Assembly (NCBI RefSeq): GCF_014199955.1
Contig: NZ_JACHOQ010000005.1
Span: forward strand, 1-64,000
Reading direction: 5' to 3'
Origin: Brevundimonas aurantiaca
GTDB taxonomy: Bacteria > Pseudomonadota > Alphaproteobacteria > Caulobacterales > Caulobacteraceae
DNA length: 64,000 bases
Shown: positions 39,511-48,037 of the stretch, in pieces
How positions within the stretch are numbered: the stretch's first letter is position 1
Layout of the letters: each line of letters starts with the position of its first letter
Translations under genes and position numbers: made by a program
The notes under the pieces: generated by a model
What the model saw: only the letters and a program-made list of their open reading frames with translations
The model's database searches: none
Told to the model about the DNA's origin: nothing

Positions 39511-39948
39511 TTAAGGCTTTTGCGTCCGGGGTTCGTCCGGCGCGTAGCCGAGTTGTTCGAGGTCGTCGTCGTCGAGGCGGCGCGACTCCCAGTGGGCGGC
39601 GCTGGCCTGGGCGCCGCGGTCGTTTTCCATCAGGCCGGAGTAGACCAGTTCGATCTCGTCCTCGGCCGCCAGATCATTGCTGTCGGCGTCGGACTGATTG
39701 ATTTTCTCGCCGTCCATGCCGAGCAGGGCGTCCGCCTCCCGCTCGATCCCGTCCAAGGCCAGTTGATCGTCGATATCCAGATCGTCCTCGTCGAACGGTT
39801 CTTCATCGGCGTCGCCGTCGGCCTGGGTCACGTCCAGAATTTGCTCAGCCTCATCCAGTAGAAGGTCGCCTTCGCCTTCATCGTCCAGATGGGTTTCGTC
39901 AAAGACCTCGGCCTGTCCCTGATCGTCCTGATAGTCCATGTCGGGCAT
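39511..39948 (-). CDS. Very acidic protein, unknown function
   Basis: A 145-residue protein with an extreme excess of Asp and Glu (for example DADEEPFDEDDLDIDDQLALDG) and few basic residues. It has no signal peptide and no membrane span, and much of it is likely disordered. I recognise no domain. The codon pattern is consistent with a real gene: the frame is uninterrupted, an AGGAGGCGACC ribosome-binding site precedes the ATG, and a small charged protein gene follows after 10 bases. It may act as a chaperone-like or nucleic-acid-mimicking factor, but there is no evidence. Confidence 0.6.
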   Translation of the reverse strand: MPDMDYQDDQGQAEVFDETHLDDEGEGDLLLDEAEQILDVTQADGDADEEPFDEDDLDIDDQLALDGIEREADALLGMDGEKINQSDADSNDLAAEDEIELVYSGLMENDRGAQASAAHWESRRLDDDDLEQLGYAPDEPRTQKP

Positions 39949-40105
39949 GGTCGCCTCCTGTCTGGTGACGAAACGTCGCCCCGAGGCAGGTGTTCCGCGC
40001 AGGCTGGGAACAAGGGATGATTAACCCTCAGCCTTTAAGGTTTCGAATCGTTAGGGGCGGTCCATCTTCGATCGGTTCCGACCTGCTGAAGGAGTTCGGT
40101 CGTCA

Positions 40106-40528
40106 ATGGCTTTGAAACTGTCGTTGAAACCCGGCGAAAAATTCGTGTTGAACGGCGCGGTGGTTCAAAACGGCGACCGTCGCGGCGTTCTCATCCTGCA
40201 AAACCGCGCCAGTGTTTTGCGTGAAAAGGACATCATGCAGGCCGATGAGGTCACGACCCCTGCGCGCCGCATCTATTTCCCGATCATGATGATGTATCTG
40301 GACGAGGCGTCGGCGTCGAAATTCTACGACGAGATGGCCCTCCGCATCACCGAATTCATGGGGGCGACCAAGAACCCGGACGTCTTGGCCGAATGTGTCG
40401 CCGCCTCGCGCTATGTGCTGCAACGCGAATACTATAAGGCCTTGATGGCCGCCCGTAAGATTGTCGATTACGAAGAGAAGGTGCTCAATGTCGCTTCAGG
40501 CGTACGCAGCGGCGGCGACGCGGGCTGA
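40106..40528 (+). CDS. flbT: Flagellin mRNA regulator FlbT
   Basis: A 140-residue cytosolic protein of the FlbT family. The opening [44 protein letters not shown] is diagnostic, followed by [17 protein letters not shown] and the helical C-terminus. In Caulobacter, FlbT binds the 5' untranslated region of flagellin mRNA and promotes its decay until the hook is finished. The gene overlaps flaF, and no flagellin gene is in the window. AAGGAG lies 12 bases before the ATG. A TTAACC half-site further upstream does not make a full CtrA box. Confidence 0.93.
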   Translation: MALKLSLKPGEKFVLNGAVVQNGDRRGVLILQNRASVLREKDIMQADEVTTPARRIYFPIMMMYLDEASASKFYDEMALRITEFMGATKNPDVLAECVAASRYVLQREYYKALMAARKIVDYEEKVLNVASGVRSGGDAG

Positions 40529-40853
40529 GACGCCGCGCGACCTGGAATACCGCCTGTTCGGTCAGGTCACGCGCGCCCTGGTCCAGGCGTCCAAGTCTGA
40601 TGAGCGTGATCTGGCCACCCGGATTGACGCCTTGGATTGGAATCGCCGTCTTTGGTCGGCCCTGGCGGCGGACTGCGGCGATTCCGCCAATGCCCTGCCT
40701 CAGGCCGTGCGCGCCCAGATCATCTCGCTGAGCCTGTTCGTCAATCGCCACTCTTCACTGGTCATGCGCGGAGAGGAGTCGTTCGAGGATCTGATCGACA
40801 TCAATCGCATGATGATGCAGGGCCTGGCGCCGGGCGCGCAGCAGGCGGCCTGA
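40488..40853 (+). CDS. flaF: Flagellin synthesis activator FlaF
   Basis: A 121-residue helical protein of the FlaF family ([34 protein letters not shown], then [11 protein letters not shown] and [15 protein letters not shown]). In Caulobacter and rhizobia FlaF promotes flagellin translation or secretion, opposing FlbT. Its ATG lies inside the last 41 bases of flbT in another frame; the ribosome-binding site (GAGAAGG) is within flbT coding sequence. The frame is open 9 codons further upstream, but this ATG fits the family start. The overlap forces the two antagonists to be made from one mRNA. Confidence 0.92.
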   Translation: MSLQAYAAAATRAETPRDLEYRLFGQVTRALVQASKSDERDLATRIDALDWNRRLWSALAADCGDSANALPQAVRAQIISLSLFVNRHSSLVMRGEESFEDLIDINRMMMQGLAPGAQQAA

Positions 40854-40908
40854 CGACCGACTTCACGAAATCGCGAAGCCTATTGGCGCAAAGCCTTGAG
40901 GCGTCTTA

Positions 40909-40939
40909 CCTTTCGAGTCCCTGTTCAACAGTCGAAAGG
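40909..40939 (+). promoter_or_regulatory. Hairpin sequestering an extreme Shine-Dalgarno sequence
   Basis: CCTTTCGA (40909-40916) and TCGAAAGG (40932-40939) form a perfect 8-bp stem with a 15-base loop. The 3' arm includes the first half of AAAGGAGGTGATCCA (40935-40949), which matches the complement of the 16S rRNA 3' end over 15 bases. Melting or competing pairing would expose it to ribosomes. Confidence 0.55.
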
Positions 40940-40949
40940 AGGTGATCCA

Positions 40950-41015
40950 GTGTCTCATTGTCATCAATCGCGTGCGGTGGCCGCGACCCTGGTCCTCGTC
41001 GGAGGCCTGGCCTGA
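40950..41015 (+). CDS. 21-codon small ORF with maximal Shine-Dalgarno
   Basis: GTG at 40950 directly follows AAAGGAGGTGATCCA, the full complement of the 16S rRNA tail. The ORF encodes 21 residues beginning MSHCHQSRAVAA and ending in the hydrophobic LVLVGGLA, then TGA. A terminator lies 48 bases later and no same-strand gene follows, so it is not a leader for a downstream operon. It could be a standalone microprotein, or a decoy/regulatory RNA whose main feature is the anti-SD match. The Shine-Dalgarno is too long for ordinary initiation and may slow ribosome release. Translation is unproven. Confidence 0.5.
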   Translation: MSHCHQSRAVAATLVLVGGLA

Positions 41016-41063
41016 TCCTTTCGGGCTGAGTTGCGGTCCGGCCGTTCGCGGTCAGACAATGAA

Positions 41064-41093
41064 GGGCCGTCGCGGCGACGCGGCGGCCCTTTT
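41064..41093 (+). terminator. Terminator after the 21-codon ORF
   Basis: GGGCCGTCGC pairs with GCGGCGGCCC over 10 bp (one G-T pair) with loop GGCGAC, followed by TTTTGTC. It ends a short transcript from the flaF downstream region and faces the convergent exoD gene. Confidence 0.8.
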
Positions 41094-41098
41094 GTCGT

Positions 41099-41770
41099 TC
41101 AGGGCAGAACGCCCGAGAACCATCCGGCCGCGTGATGGGCGATCTCTGACACCGTGTGCCAGATGAGGAACAGGTACAGACCGCAGGCCCCGGTCGCCAG
41201 TGCGCCCAGAAGAATGGCCACACCGTCCCTCTGCATCATGCCCAAGGCGAAGAAGACAAGGGCTATGCCCGGCAGGGCGTCTCCGAACGGGATCGGCAGG
41301 GCCATGATCAGCGCCAGCAGGACGCAGACGAGGCCCGTGACGGTGTCGGCGACCTCCCCCGTCAGCAAGGGGAGGCGGGGCTGGGTCAGGTTCTCGACAT
41401 AGCGCACCGTCTTCATGATCCGCGACACCCCGGCGCGATAGGCGGGGCGGCTGATCGAGGTGCGCAGAGCCCAGCGCGGCAACCAGATCGAACTGCGTTG
41501 AAAGGCCAGCTCCAGCGACATCAGAATGATGGGAACGGCGAACACCGCCTTGCCGCCCGGCGGCCAAGGCAGCAGGGCCAGCATCGACAGGATCAGTATC
41601 ATGGCCCCAAAGCCCCGTTCGCCGAAAGCGGCGACCAGTTCTTCCAGCTTCAGCTTGGGGTCGTCGCCTTCGCCCAGTTCCTCAATCACGTCGGAGAAGA
41701 GCCGCAGGTCGTCGTTCGGCTTGTCTTGGGCGGGCATCAGCGGCGGGCTCGGCGAAAGGAGTTCGCCCAT
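41099..41770 (-). CDS. exoD: ExoD-family membrane protein
   Basis: A 223-residue inner-membrane protein of the ExoD family. After a soluble N-terminus (DVIEELGEGDDPKLKLEELVAAFGERGFGAMI) come about five hydrophobic segments. LALLPWPPGGKAVFAVPIILMSLELAFQRSSIWLP is characteristic. ExoD affects exopolysaccharide synthesis in Sinorhizobium, but its biochemical role is unresolved. It is not linked to the hfs cluster here and stands as a single gene convergent to the small-ORF unit. Function in this organism is unknown beyond the family name. Confidence 0.85.
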   Translation of the reverse strand: MGELLSPSPPLMPAQDKPNDDLRLFSDVIEELGEGDDPKLKLEELVAAFGERGFGAMILILSMLALLPWPPGGKAVFAVPIILMSLELAFQRSSIWLPRWALRTSISRPAYRAGVSRIMKTVRYVENLTQPRLPLLTGEVADTVTGLVCVLLALIMALPIPFGDALPGIALVFFALGMMQRDGVAILLGALATGACGLYLFLIWHTVSEIAHHAAGWFSGVLP

Positions 41771-41838
41771 TTAGGCGCACAGAGGTTTCACCGCCACTTA
41801 CGGAACGGCAACAATGCCGAAGAATCGCGCCGAACCGG

Positions 41839-42027
41839 CTATTTCTTGGCCGCGTGTTCGGGTTTGCCCTTGCGTTTGGTGTGGGCGAAGTCTTCCAGCT
41901 GTTTTTCCGTCATGGACTCGGCCATGGACTTGGACGCGCCCTTCAGCTCCGACTTGGGCGTGTCGCCGCGCTTGGCCGACAGGGCGGCGCCGGCGGCCTT
42001 CTGCTGGGCTGCGGATTTTGCGGGCAT
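41839..42027 (-). CDS. DUF3008 small basic protein
   Basis: A 62-residue soluble basic protein. The start MPAKSAAQQKAAGAALSAKRG and the following SELKGASKSMAESMTEKQLEDFA are characteristic of the DUF3008 family, common in Proteobacteria as short lysine/alanine-rich proteins that are abundant in stationary phase in some species. Many end in KPEHA-type tails, as here (KGKPEHAAKK). A GGAGACGCC ribosome-binding site precedes the ATG. It lies 29 bases from the acyl-CoA dehydrogenase gene on the same strand. The molecular role is unknown. Confidence 0.85.
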   Translation of the reverse strand: MPAKSAAQQKAAGAALSAKRGDTPKSELKGASKSMAESMTEKQLEDFAHTKRKGKPEHAAKK

Positions 42028-42056
42028 GGGCGTCTCCTTCCGTTCGGAAGAAGCCG

Positions 42057-43220
42057 TCAGCCGCCCAGCAGTTCCCGACCGATCAGGAAGCGACGGATCT
42101 CGTTGGTGCCGGCGCCGATGTCATAGAGTTTGGCGTCGCGAACCAAGCGTTCGACCGGCCACTCCTTGGTGTAGCCCGCGCCGCCCAGGGCCTGAACGGC
42201 CTCAAGCGTGACCTTCACGGCGTTTTCGGACGCCAGCAGAATGGCGCCCGCAGCGTCATAGCGGGTGGTCAGGCCGGCGTCGCAGGCGCGGGCCACCGAA
42301 TAAACGTAGGCCCGGGCGCTGTTCAGGGCGACGTACATGTCGGCCACCTTGCCCTGCATCAGCTGGAAGCTGCCGATCGGCTTGCCGAACTGTTTGCGGT
42401 CGCGGACATAGGGCAGGACCACGTCCAGGGCGGCCTGCATGATGCCCAGTGGGCCGGCGGCGAGGACTGCGCGCTCATAGTCCAGGCCGCTCATCAGCAC
42501 GCCGGCGCCGCCGCCGACCGGGCCCATGACGTTCTCCTCGGGCACTTCGCAGTCCTCGAACACCAGTTCGGCGGTGTCGGAGCCGCGCATGCCCATCTTG
42601 TCCAGCTTCTTGGAGACGCTGAACCCCTTCATGCCCTTTTCGATGAGAAAGGCGGTCACCCCGCCGTTGCCGTCGCCCGTGCGGGCATAGACCACCAGGG
42701 TCTCGGCGTGGGGGGCGTTGGTGATCCAGAATTTGGTCCCGTTCAGGACGTAGCGGTCGCCCCGCTTTTCGGCCCGGGTGCGCATGGACATGACGTCCGA
42801 GCCGGAACCGGCCTCGGACATGGCGAGCGATCCGACGTGTTCGCCGCTGATCAGCTTGGGCAGATATTTCTGTTTCTGCTCAGGCGTGCCCCAGCGGCGG
42901 ATCTGGTTGACGCACAGATTGGAGTGGGCGCCGTAGCTGAGGCCGATCGAGGCCGAGGCGCGCGACACCTCCTCCATCGCCACCACATGTTCCAGATAGC
43001 CCAGGCCAAGGCCGCCGAACTCTTCCTCGACCGTGATGCCGTGCAGGCCCAGTTCGCCCATCTCGGGCCAGAGTTCGCGGCGGAAGCTGTTCGTTTCGTC
43101 GATCTCGGCGGCCAGGGGCGCCAGGCGATCCGCCGCCCAGCGCGCGGTGGTGTCGCGAATGGCGTCCGCGTTCTCGCCGAGGCCGAATTCCATGGATTGG
43201 GGTGCGAAGGGAATGCTCAT
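42057..43220 (-). CDS. ivd: Isovaleryl-CoA dehydrogenase
   Basis: A 387-residue FAD enzyme of the acyl-CoA dehydrogenase family. It is full length, with N-terminal helical, middle beta and C-terminal helical domains. Motifs include [57 protein letters not shown], the [14 protein letters not shown] signature, and [17 protein letters not shown], near the catalytic Glu of the isovaleryl type. This wording matches isovaleryl-CoA dehydrogenase of leucine catabolism; related short-branched-chain dehydrogenases cannot be fully excluded. The usual partner genes (methylcrotonyl-CoA carboxylase) are not in the window. The start at 43220 follows the family; the frame opens 12 codons earlier. Confidence 0.88.
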   Translation of the reverse strand: MSIPFAPQSMEFGLGENADAIRDTTARWAADRLAPLAAEIDETNSFRRELWPEMGELGLHGITVEEEFGGLGLGYLEHVVAMEEVSRASASIGLSYGAHSNLCVNQIRRWGTPEQKQKYLPKLISGEHVGSLAMSEAGSGSDVMSMRTRAEKRGDRYVLNGTKFWITNAPHAETLVVYARTGDGNGGVTAFLIEKGMKGFSVSKKLDKMGMRGSDTAELVFEDCEVPEENVMGPVGGGAGVLMSGLDYERAVLAAGPLGIMQAALDVVLPYVRDRKQFGKPIGSFQLMQGKVADMYVALNSARAYVYSVARACDAGLTTRYDAAGAILLASENAVKVTLEAVQALGGAGYTKEWPVERLVRDAKLYDIGAGTNEIRRFLIGRELLGG

Positions 43221-43301
43221 GCCCTTGGGCGTAGCATCGCGCACGGCCTTTCGCAAAGCGCAGGACGACCTGTCCGTTTCAGCCTGTGACGATTCCGTCC
43301 G

Positions 43302-45143
43302 TCAGGCCGTCGGATCCGTCGGGCGGCCCCAGCGCTGAAACAGATTGTAGCCCGACACCCCGACGCAGGCCAAGGCGATGATCGCCAGAACCCAGCCGAT
43401 GACGGCGGTCTCGCCCCCCGTCGAGTTCGACGCCTGTCGGAAGGCCGCCATGGCCGCGCCGAAGGCCAGCATGCCTATGCCGCCCATCACCAGGAAGGTC
43501 GCGGTTTCGCTCCAGTCGAACCGTTTGTCGGGCGTCGCCTCCTGGTCGATCGACGGATGCAGGCCGTCCTCCGGTTGGACCTCCGCGTCGAACAGGGCGG
43601 TCTGATCGAGGTCGGTGAATCCCGTCGCATCGGTCGCGGCGTGGGGAGGCGGAGCGGCCTCCAAACGTCCCGCCGACGCCTGCTCGCTGTCCGGCTCGGC
43701 GGGCGGCTCGGTCGGGGCGATCAAGAACATGGGCACCTGAACCGTCTGTTCCTCCACGTCGGGCGCATCGGCGGATGCCAGGGTCGGCGTGGGGCTCGGG
43801 GCGTTGGACGGCTCGAAGGCGGGCTGATCGACGGAGGCCGCTTCCGCCTCGGCGGCCGGCGCCCCCACAGCCTCCTCCGGAACGCTCACGCCGTCGTCGT
43901 TCGCCGGCTCCGCTTCTGCGGCAAGGGTCTCAAGCGGGACGGGCGTCAGGGGCGCCGGGACGGCTGAGGCGGAGGCCGCCGGGGGCGACGGGGGGGGCGA
44001 GGAGAGGAGGGCGAGCGGTCCGGTCACCCGAATCGCGTAGGGAGAATAGAAGACGGCCGCGCTGGGCGCCGGGTGGGCGGCAGGGGACGCTGAAGCCGGC
44101 TCCGATGAGGCAGGCTCGGGTTCGTCCGACGCTGTGGGCTGTTCGAGGGCCGGAGCGACGAATTCTCCTGCGTCGGCCTCGACCGGGGGCTCGCTTGTTT
44201 CCGCCTCACCATCTGAAGATTCGGCAGGCCTAGGCACGGCCTTGGCCTCTTCGGGTTCCGCCTCGACGGCCGGCTCGTCCAGAAGAAGCGCAACAGAGGA
44301 TTCGGCAGGGGGCGAGGCGGAGTCTGCGCACGGCTTGCCCGCATCGACCAAAGGTTCGACCGTCGTCACCGGCTCGGCTTCCACCGGTTGAGCTTCGCCG
44401 TTCGCCATGGGGGTTTCGGCGTCCTGGCTCGCAGGTGCGTCCGCGGCGTCGTCTGCAGGATGAGACGCCTGATCGGGACCTTCGTCGACCTCTTCGTCCG
44501 CTTGCTTGAGATCCGACTCGTTCAGCAGGGCGGATATTGCGCTTTCCCACGTCATGGGCTCCGACGCGTCATGGGCCGGAAAAGGCGCGACATCGACCGC
44601 GTCGAAACCGGTCGAACCGGCCGCCTCCGTCGTCTCCAAGATCGTCGCCGTCGCCGGGGGCAGGGGAGCGGACAGCAGATCGGCAAGGGAGACCGGGGCG
44701 TCCGGATTGGCGACGAACAGGGCCCGTTCGGTCGCGCGGCGACGCGGGGGCGACAAGGGGCCGCCGTCGTCGATCCAGGCGGCCAGGGCTTCGGCCGCAG
44801 CCTGGGTCTCACCCGCGTTCAGTCGCCTCAAGACCTCGGAGGAGCGGAAGCGATCCACCCCGATGGAGAAGACGAAACTGGCGAGGGCGTCGTACTGGTG
44901 CTGGTTCAGCGGCGCCTGGACTTCGTCGATCGCCTTGACGACAGGCAGCAGGTCGTACTGCAACAGCAGTTCAGCATCGACTTCCGAAACGGTCAGCCCC
45001 TCGCGGGCGGACGCCGTATGGCCATAACCGATCATCCAGCGGCCGTCGTCGCGCTGGATCGCCCGAGGGCGGAAACCCTCGAAGCTCTTGATCAGAATGA
45101 CACCCTCGCGGGAGATCTTGGTCGGTTTCAACGTGTCTGACAC
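43302..45143 (-). CDS. spmX: Polarity factor SpmX: GH24 muramidase-like domain, long acidic linker, two membrane spans
   Basis: A 613-residue protein with three parts. Residues 1-150 form a GH24 (phage lysozyme-like) domain (SREGVILIKSFEGFRP, WMIGYGHTASAREGLTV, LNQHQYDALASFVFSIGVDRF). Residues about 160-535 are a disordered, acidic, Pro/Ala/Glu-rich stretch. Residues about 540-565 and 580-605 are two membrane spans near the C-terminus. This is the layout of SpmX of Caulobacter, which marks the stalked pole, binds PopZ and activates the kinase DivJ. The lysozyme Glu (Glu22) is kept, but the positions aligned to the catalytic Asp and Thr of phage lysozymes are Arg31 and Met37. The protein is longer than the about 430-residue Caulobacter version because of the linker. 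Confidence 0.85.
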   Translation of the reverse strand: MSDTLKPTKISREGVILIKSFEGFRPRAIQRDDGRWMIGYGHTASAREGLTVSEVDAELLLQYDLLPVVKAIDEVQAPLNQHQYDALASFVFSIGVDRFRSSEVLRRLNAGETQAAAEALAAWIDDGGPLSPPRRRATERALFVANPDAPVSLADLLSAPLPPATATILETTEAAGSTGFDAVDVAPFPAHDASEPMTWESAISALLNESDLKQADEEVDEGPDQASHPADDAADAPASQDAETPMANGEAQPVEAEPVTTVEPLVDAGKPCADSASPPAESSVALLLDEPAVEAEPEEAKAVPRPAESSDGEAETSEPPVEADAGEFVAPALEQPTASDEPEPASSEPASASPAAHPAPSAAVFYSPYAIRVTGPLALLSSPPPSPPAASASAVPAPLTPVPLETLAAEAEPANDDGVSVPEEAVGAPAAEAEAASVDQPAFEPSNAPSPTPTLASADAPDVEEQTVQVPMFLIAPTEPPAEPDSEQASAGRLEAAPPPHAATDATGFTDLDQTALFDAEVQPEDGLHPSIDQEATPDKRFDWSETATFLVMGGIGMLAFGAAMAAFRQASNSTGGETAVIGWVLAIIALACVGVSGYNLFQRWGRPTDPTA

Positions 45144-45212
45144 AGGTGTTGCCCCAAAGCGAGACGACGGCTCGGCCCTGAGCCGTCCCGCAGCAAGCCT
45201 GGGGCCAAGCGT

Positions 45213-46631
45213 TTACAACAGAACGATCGTCGCAAGACCCAGGAATATGAGGAAGCCGAAGAAATCGGTCGTGGCGGTCACGAACACCGCCGAGGAGACG
45301 GCGGGGTCGAACTTCAGCTTCGACAGGGTCAGGGGCGTCAGAACCCCGATACAGGCCGCGACCAGCAGGTTCAGGATCATGGCGGCGGCGATGACGACGC
45401 CGATCTTCCAGTCCTCATCTCGGAACCAGATCCCCGCGGCGACGCCGATCAGGGGCGCCAGGATCAGGCCGTTGGCCAGGCCCACGACCAGTTCGCGGAA
45501 AAACGTGCGGGTGGCGTTGGCGGAGTTCAGTTCGCGGGTCGCGAGGGCGCGGACAGTGACGGTCAGAGCCTGGGTGCCTGCATTGCCGCCGATGGCCGAG
45601 ACGATGGGCATCAGGACCGCCAGGGCCACAATTTGTTGGATCGTGCCCTCGAACAGGCCGATCACGCTGGCGCCCAGGGCGGCGGTCGCCAGGTTGATGG
45701 CCAGCCAAGGCACGCGGCCGCGCACGATCTCGGTCACGGACGAGCCGCGATCCTCGTCGGAGACACCGGCCAGACGCAGGATGTCCTCGCGGTTCTCTTC
45801 CTGAATGATGTTGACGATGTCATCGACAGTGATCTGGCCGACCAACCGGCCGGCCGCGTCCACGACCGGCGCTGAGATCAGGTGGTATTTTTCGAAGATG
45901 TAGGCGACCTCTTCCTGGTCCTGATCGACTGCGATCTCATTGATCGGCTCCATCAGGTCGGACAGGGCGGCGCTGCGCGGGGCGCGCAGCAGGCCGCTGA
46001 TCGGGACCCCGCCGACGGGGCGGTTCAGCGGGTCGACCACATAGATGTCGAAGAACAGCTCCGGCAGGTCGTCGCCCTGTTTGCGGATGTGGTCGATGGT
46101 GTCGCCCACGCTCCAGAACTGGGGCGCAGCCATCACCTCGCGCTGCATCAGGCGGCCGGCGGACTCTTCCTCATAACCCAGGCTGCTTTCGATCGCGGCG
46201 CGATCGACGTCAGGCATGGCGGCCAGAACCCGTTCGCGCTGATCGTCCTCCAGATCCTCGACCACGGCGGCGGCGTCGTCTGAATCCAGTTCCTGCAGGG
46301 CCTCGGCCAGGGTGCCGTGCGGCACCCGCTCCAGCACTTCTTCCCGAATCCCGTCGTCCAGTTCCGGCAGGGTCTCGGCCAGCAGCTCCGGCGGCAGCCA
46401 CAGCACCACGACGGCGCGGTGCTCGGCCGTCAGAAAGCCCATCAGGTCGGCGACGTCGGCGGGGTGAAGATCTTCCAGCAGCGACCGCAGCCGCATGCCG
46501 TCGCCGTCGTCAGCGGCGTCCACGACTTTTTCGACGAATTGCGGCGTGAGGACGTAGTCCTCGTCCAGGGCGGCGTGGTCTTCGGCTTCAGGCGCTTCGG
46601 CTGGAGCAAAGGCGGTGTCCGTGTTGCTCAC
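45213..46631 (-). CDS. mgtE: Magnesium transporter MgtE
   Basis: A 472-residue Mg2+ channel. The cytosolic N-domain (about 30-150, with LRSLLEDLHPADVADLMGFL and EVLERVPHGTLAEALQELDSDDAAAVVEDL) is followed by two CBS domains (about 155-285) that sense intracellular Mg2+. Five membrane helices occupy about 300-470, including the pore segment PIVSAIGGNAGTQALTVTVRALATRE. Length and order are typical. It is a single-gene unit between spmX and tRNA-Leu. Acidic residues in the N and CBS domains are those expected to bind regulatory Mg2+. No leader riboswitch was recognised. Confidence 0.94.
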   Translation of the reverse strand: MSNTDTAFAPAEAPEAEDHAALDEDYVLTPQFVEKVVDAADDGDGMRLRSLLEDLHPADVADLMGFLTAEHRAVVVLWLPPELLAETLPELDDGIREEVLERVPHGTLAEALQELDSDDAAAVVEDLEDDQRERVLAAMPDVDRAAIESSLGYEEESAGRLMQREVMAAPQFWSVGDTIDHIRKQGDDLPELFFDIYVVDPLNRPVGGVPISGLLRAPRSAALSDLMEPINEIAVDQDQEEVAYIFEKYHLISAPVVDAAGRLVGQITVDDIVNIIQEENREDILRLAGVSDEDRGSSVTEIVRGRVPWLAINLATAALGASVIGLFEGTIQQIVALAVLMPIVSAIGGNAGTQALTVTVRALATRELNSANATRTFFRELVVGLANGLILAPLIGVAAGIWFRDEDWKIGVVIAAAMILNLLVAACIGVLTPLTLSKLKFDPAVSSAVFVTATTDFFGFLIFLGLATIVLL

Positions 46632-46696
46632 GTGGTCGCCTCCCTTGGTAGAATGTCCAGCCGTAGTTAGCCGATGAATCGCCCTGTTTAGCCAGA

Positions 46697-46781
46697 TGGT
46701 GCGGTCGAGAAGACTCGAACTTCCACGGGTTGCCCCACAGCGACCTCAACGCTGCGCGTCTACCAATTCCGCCACGACCGC
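46697..46781 (-). tRNA. tRNA-Leu (GAG anticodon)
   Basis: On the minus strand GCGGTCG pairs with CGACCGC, then A73 and encoded CCA. The anticodon stem CAGCG/CGCTG encloses TTGAGGT with anticodon GAG, reading CUC/CUU. A class II variable arm is present. Confidence 0.96.
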
Positions 46782-46877
46782 TCGCATCGGAGCGGCGGCG
46801 AATAGACGAAGCCGCTGGAAAAGGAAAGTCTCTCTTTTGACCCGAGCGCGCTTTGTGCGGCTGACGCCGTTCGGACC

Positions 46878-47129
46878 TCAGGCCGCGCCGGCCATGAAGT
46901 CATAGACGTCGGCGGGCCGGGTGACGGTGATGGCGATCCGGTCGTCGCGAATCTCGATCTCGCCGCGCGCGACGGGGTGGTTGTTCGCCAGGATCCAAAC
47001 TTCGTCGCCCTCGGATGCATCCAGCGGAATCACCGCGCCCCGACCCATCTTCAGCAGCTGGGACATCGGCAGCACCATACGCCCCAGCACGACTGAGATT
47101 TCGACGTTGACGGCGTTGATCTGGGACAC
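46878..47129 (-). CDS. fliN: Short FliN-type flagellar motor switch protein
   Basis: An 83-residue protein consisting of one SpoA (surface presentation of antigens) domain: INAVNVEISVVLGRMVLPMSQLLKMGRGAVIPLDASEGDEVWILANNHPVARGEIEIRDDRIAITV. SpoA proteins of this size build the C-ring of the flagellar switch (FliN) or export apparatus. It lacks the N-terminal extension of longer FliN proteins. No other flagellar structural gene is adjacent; it lies alone, divergent from lipB and after tRNA-Leu. It may be the sole FliN or a second copy, which cannot be decided from the window. Confidence 0.83.
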   Translation of the reverse strand: MSQINAVNVEISVVLGRMVLPMSQLLKMGRGAVIPLDASEGDEVWILANNHPVARGEIEIRDDRIAITVTRPADVYDFMAGAA

Positions 47130-47194
47130 GGGCGCTCTCGTTCACTAAGAGGTCGTCCCTTGCGGAAACGCCTCCGCCTGCACATTGAAGCCTT

Positions 47195-47911
47195 ATGCTT
47201 GCCGACCCGTTAAGTCCCGACCTTCAGAAGCTGCGTCGCGGCGACGGCCGCCCGGTCGAATGGACCGTCTCTTCGACCTATGTCGATTACGCCGCCGCCG
47301 AGTCGTTCATGGAGGCTCGCGTCGCCGCCATCGCGGCGGGGGAGGCGGCGGAGCTGGTGTGGCTCTTGGAGCATCCGCCCCTCTATACGGCCGGAGTGTC
47401 GGCCAAGGACGAGGATCTGCTCGATGCGGCGCGCTTTCCCGTTCATCGCACGGGGCGCGGCGGGCAGTTCACCTATCACGGACCGGGTCAGCGCGTGGCC
47501 TATGTGATGCTGGACCTGAACCAGCGCGGCAAGGACGTGCGCGGTTTCGTGCGTGGGTTGGAGCAATGGCTGATCGGCGCCTTGGACCGGTTCGGCGTGG
47601 AGGCCGGGGTGCGCGAGGGCCGGGTCGGGGTCTGGGTCGAGCGCAAGGGCGCCGGCTGGTCGCGCGAGGACAAGATCGCCGCCATCGGGGTCAAGGTCCG
47701 CAAATGGGTCAGCTTCCACGGGATCAGCCTGAACGTGGAGCCCGACCTGGAGCATTTCGGCGGCATCGTGCCGTGCGGTATCCAGGAGCACGGGGTGACC
47801 AGCCTGGTGGACCTGGGAATCCTGGCCACGATGGACGAGGCGGATGCGGCGTTGAAGAACAGCTTCCGACAGATATTCGGTCCGGTAACGGAAAGTTCCC
47901 CGCCACTCTGA
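47195..47911 (+). CDS. lipB: Octanoyltransferase LipB
   Basis: A 238-residue enzyme that moves octanoyl from acyl carrier protein to lipoyl domains of pyruvate and 2-oxoglutarate dehydrogenases and the glycine-cleavage H protein. Motifs present are [11 protein letters not shown], the substrate-binding [15 protein letters not shown], the catalytic Lys in [15 protein letters not shown], and the catalytic Cys in GGIVPCGI. Length is normal. No lipA lies in the window. The gene is divergent from the fliN-like gene over a 65-base gap, and the ATG is the only good start. Confidence 0.95.
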   Translation: MLADPLSPDLQKLRRGDGRPVEWTVSSTYVDYAAAESFMEARVAAIAAGEAAELVWLLEHPPLYTAGVSAKDEDLLDAARFPVHRTGRGGQFTYHGPGQRVAYVMLDLNQRGKDVRGFVRGLEQWLIGALDRFGVEAGVREGRVGVWVERKGAGWSREDKIAAIGVKVRKWVSFHGISLNVEPDLEHFGGIVPCGIQEHGVTSLVDLGILATMDEADAALKNSFRQIFGPVTESSPPL

Positions 47912-48037
47912 GCCGTATCGGCGCTCGGCGAGGGATGCGACAATCGCGCCAAAGGGCGCCGATGGGGGTTGGCAAGCCCGGCGGCCATAAGGTTTAACGG
48001 CGCCACCTCGCTTTAGAATCCGAGCCCAGGAGCCTCC

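Noticed and set aside
40021-40045. TTAACC and TTTAAGG before flbT as a CtrA box
   Set aside because: The two TTAA elements are 10 bases apart rather than 7, so the consensus is not met.
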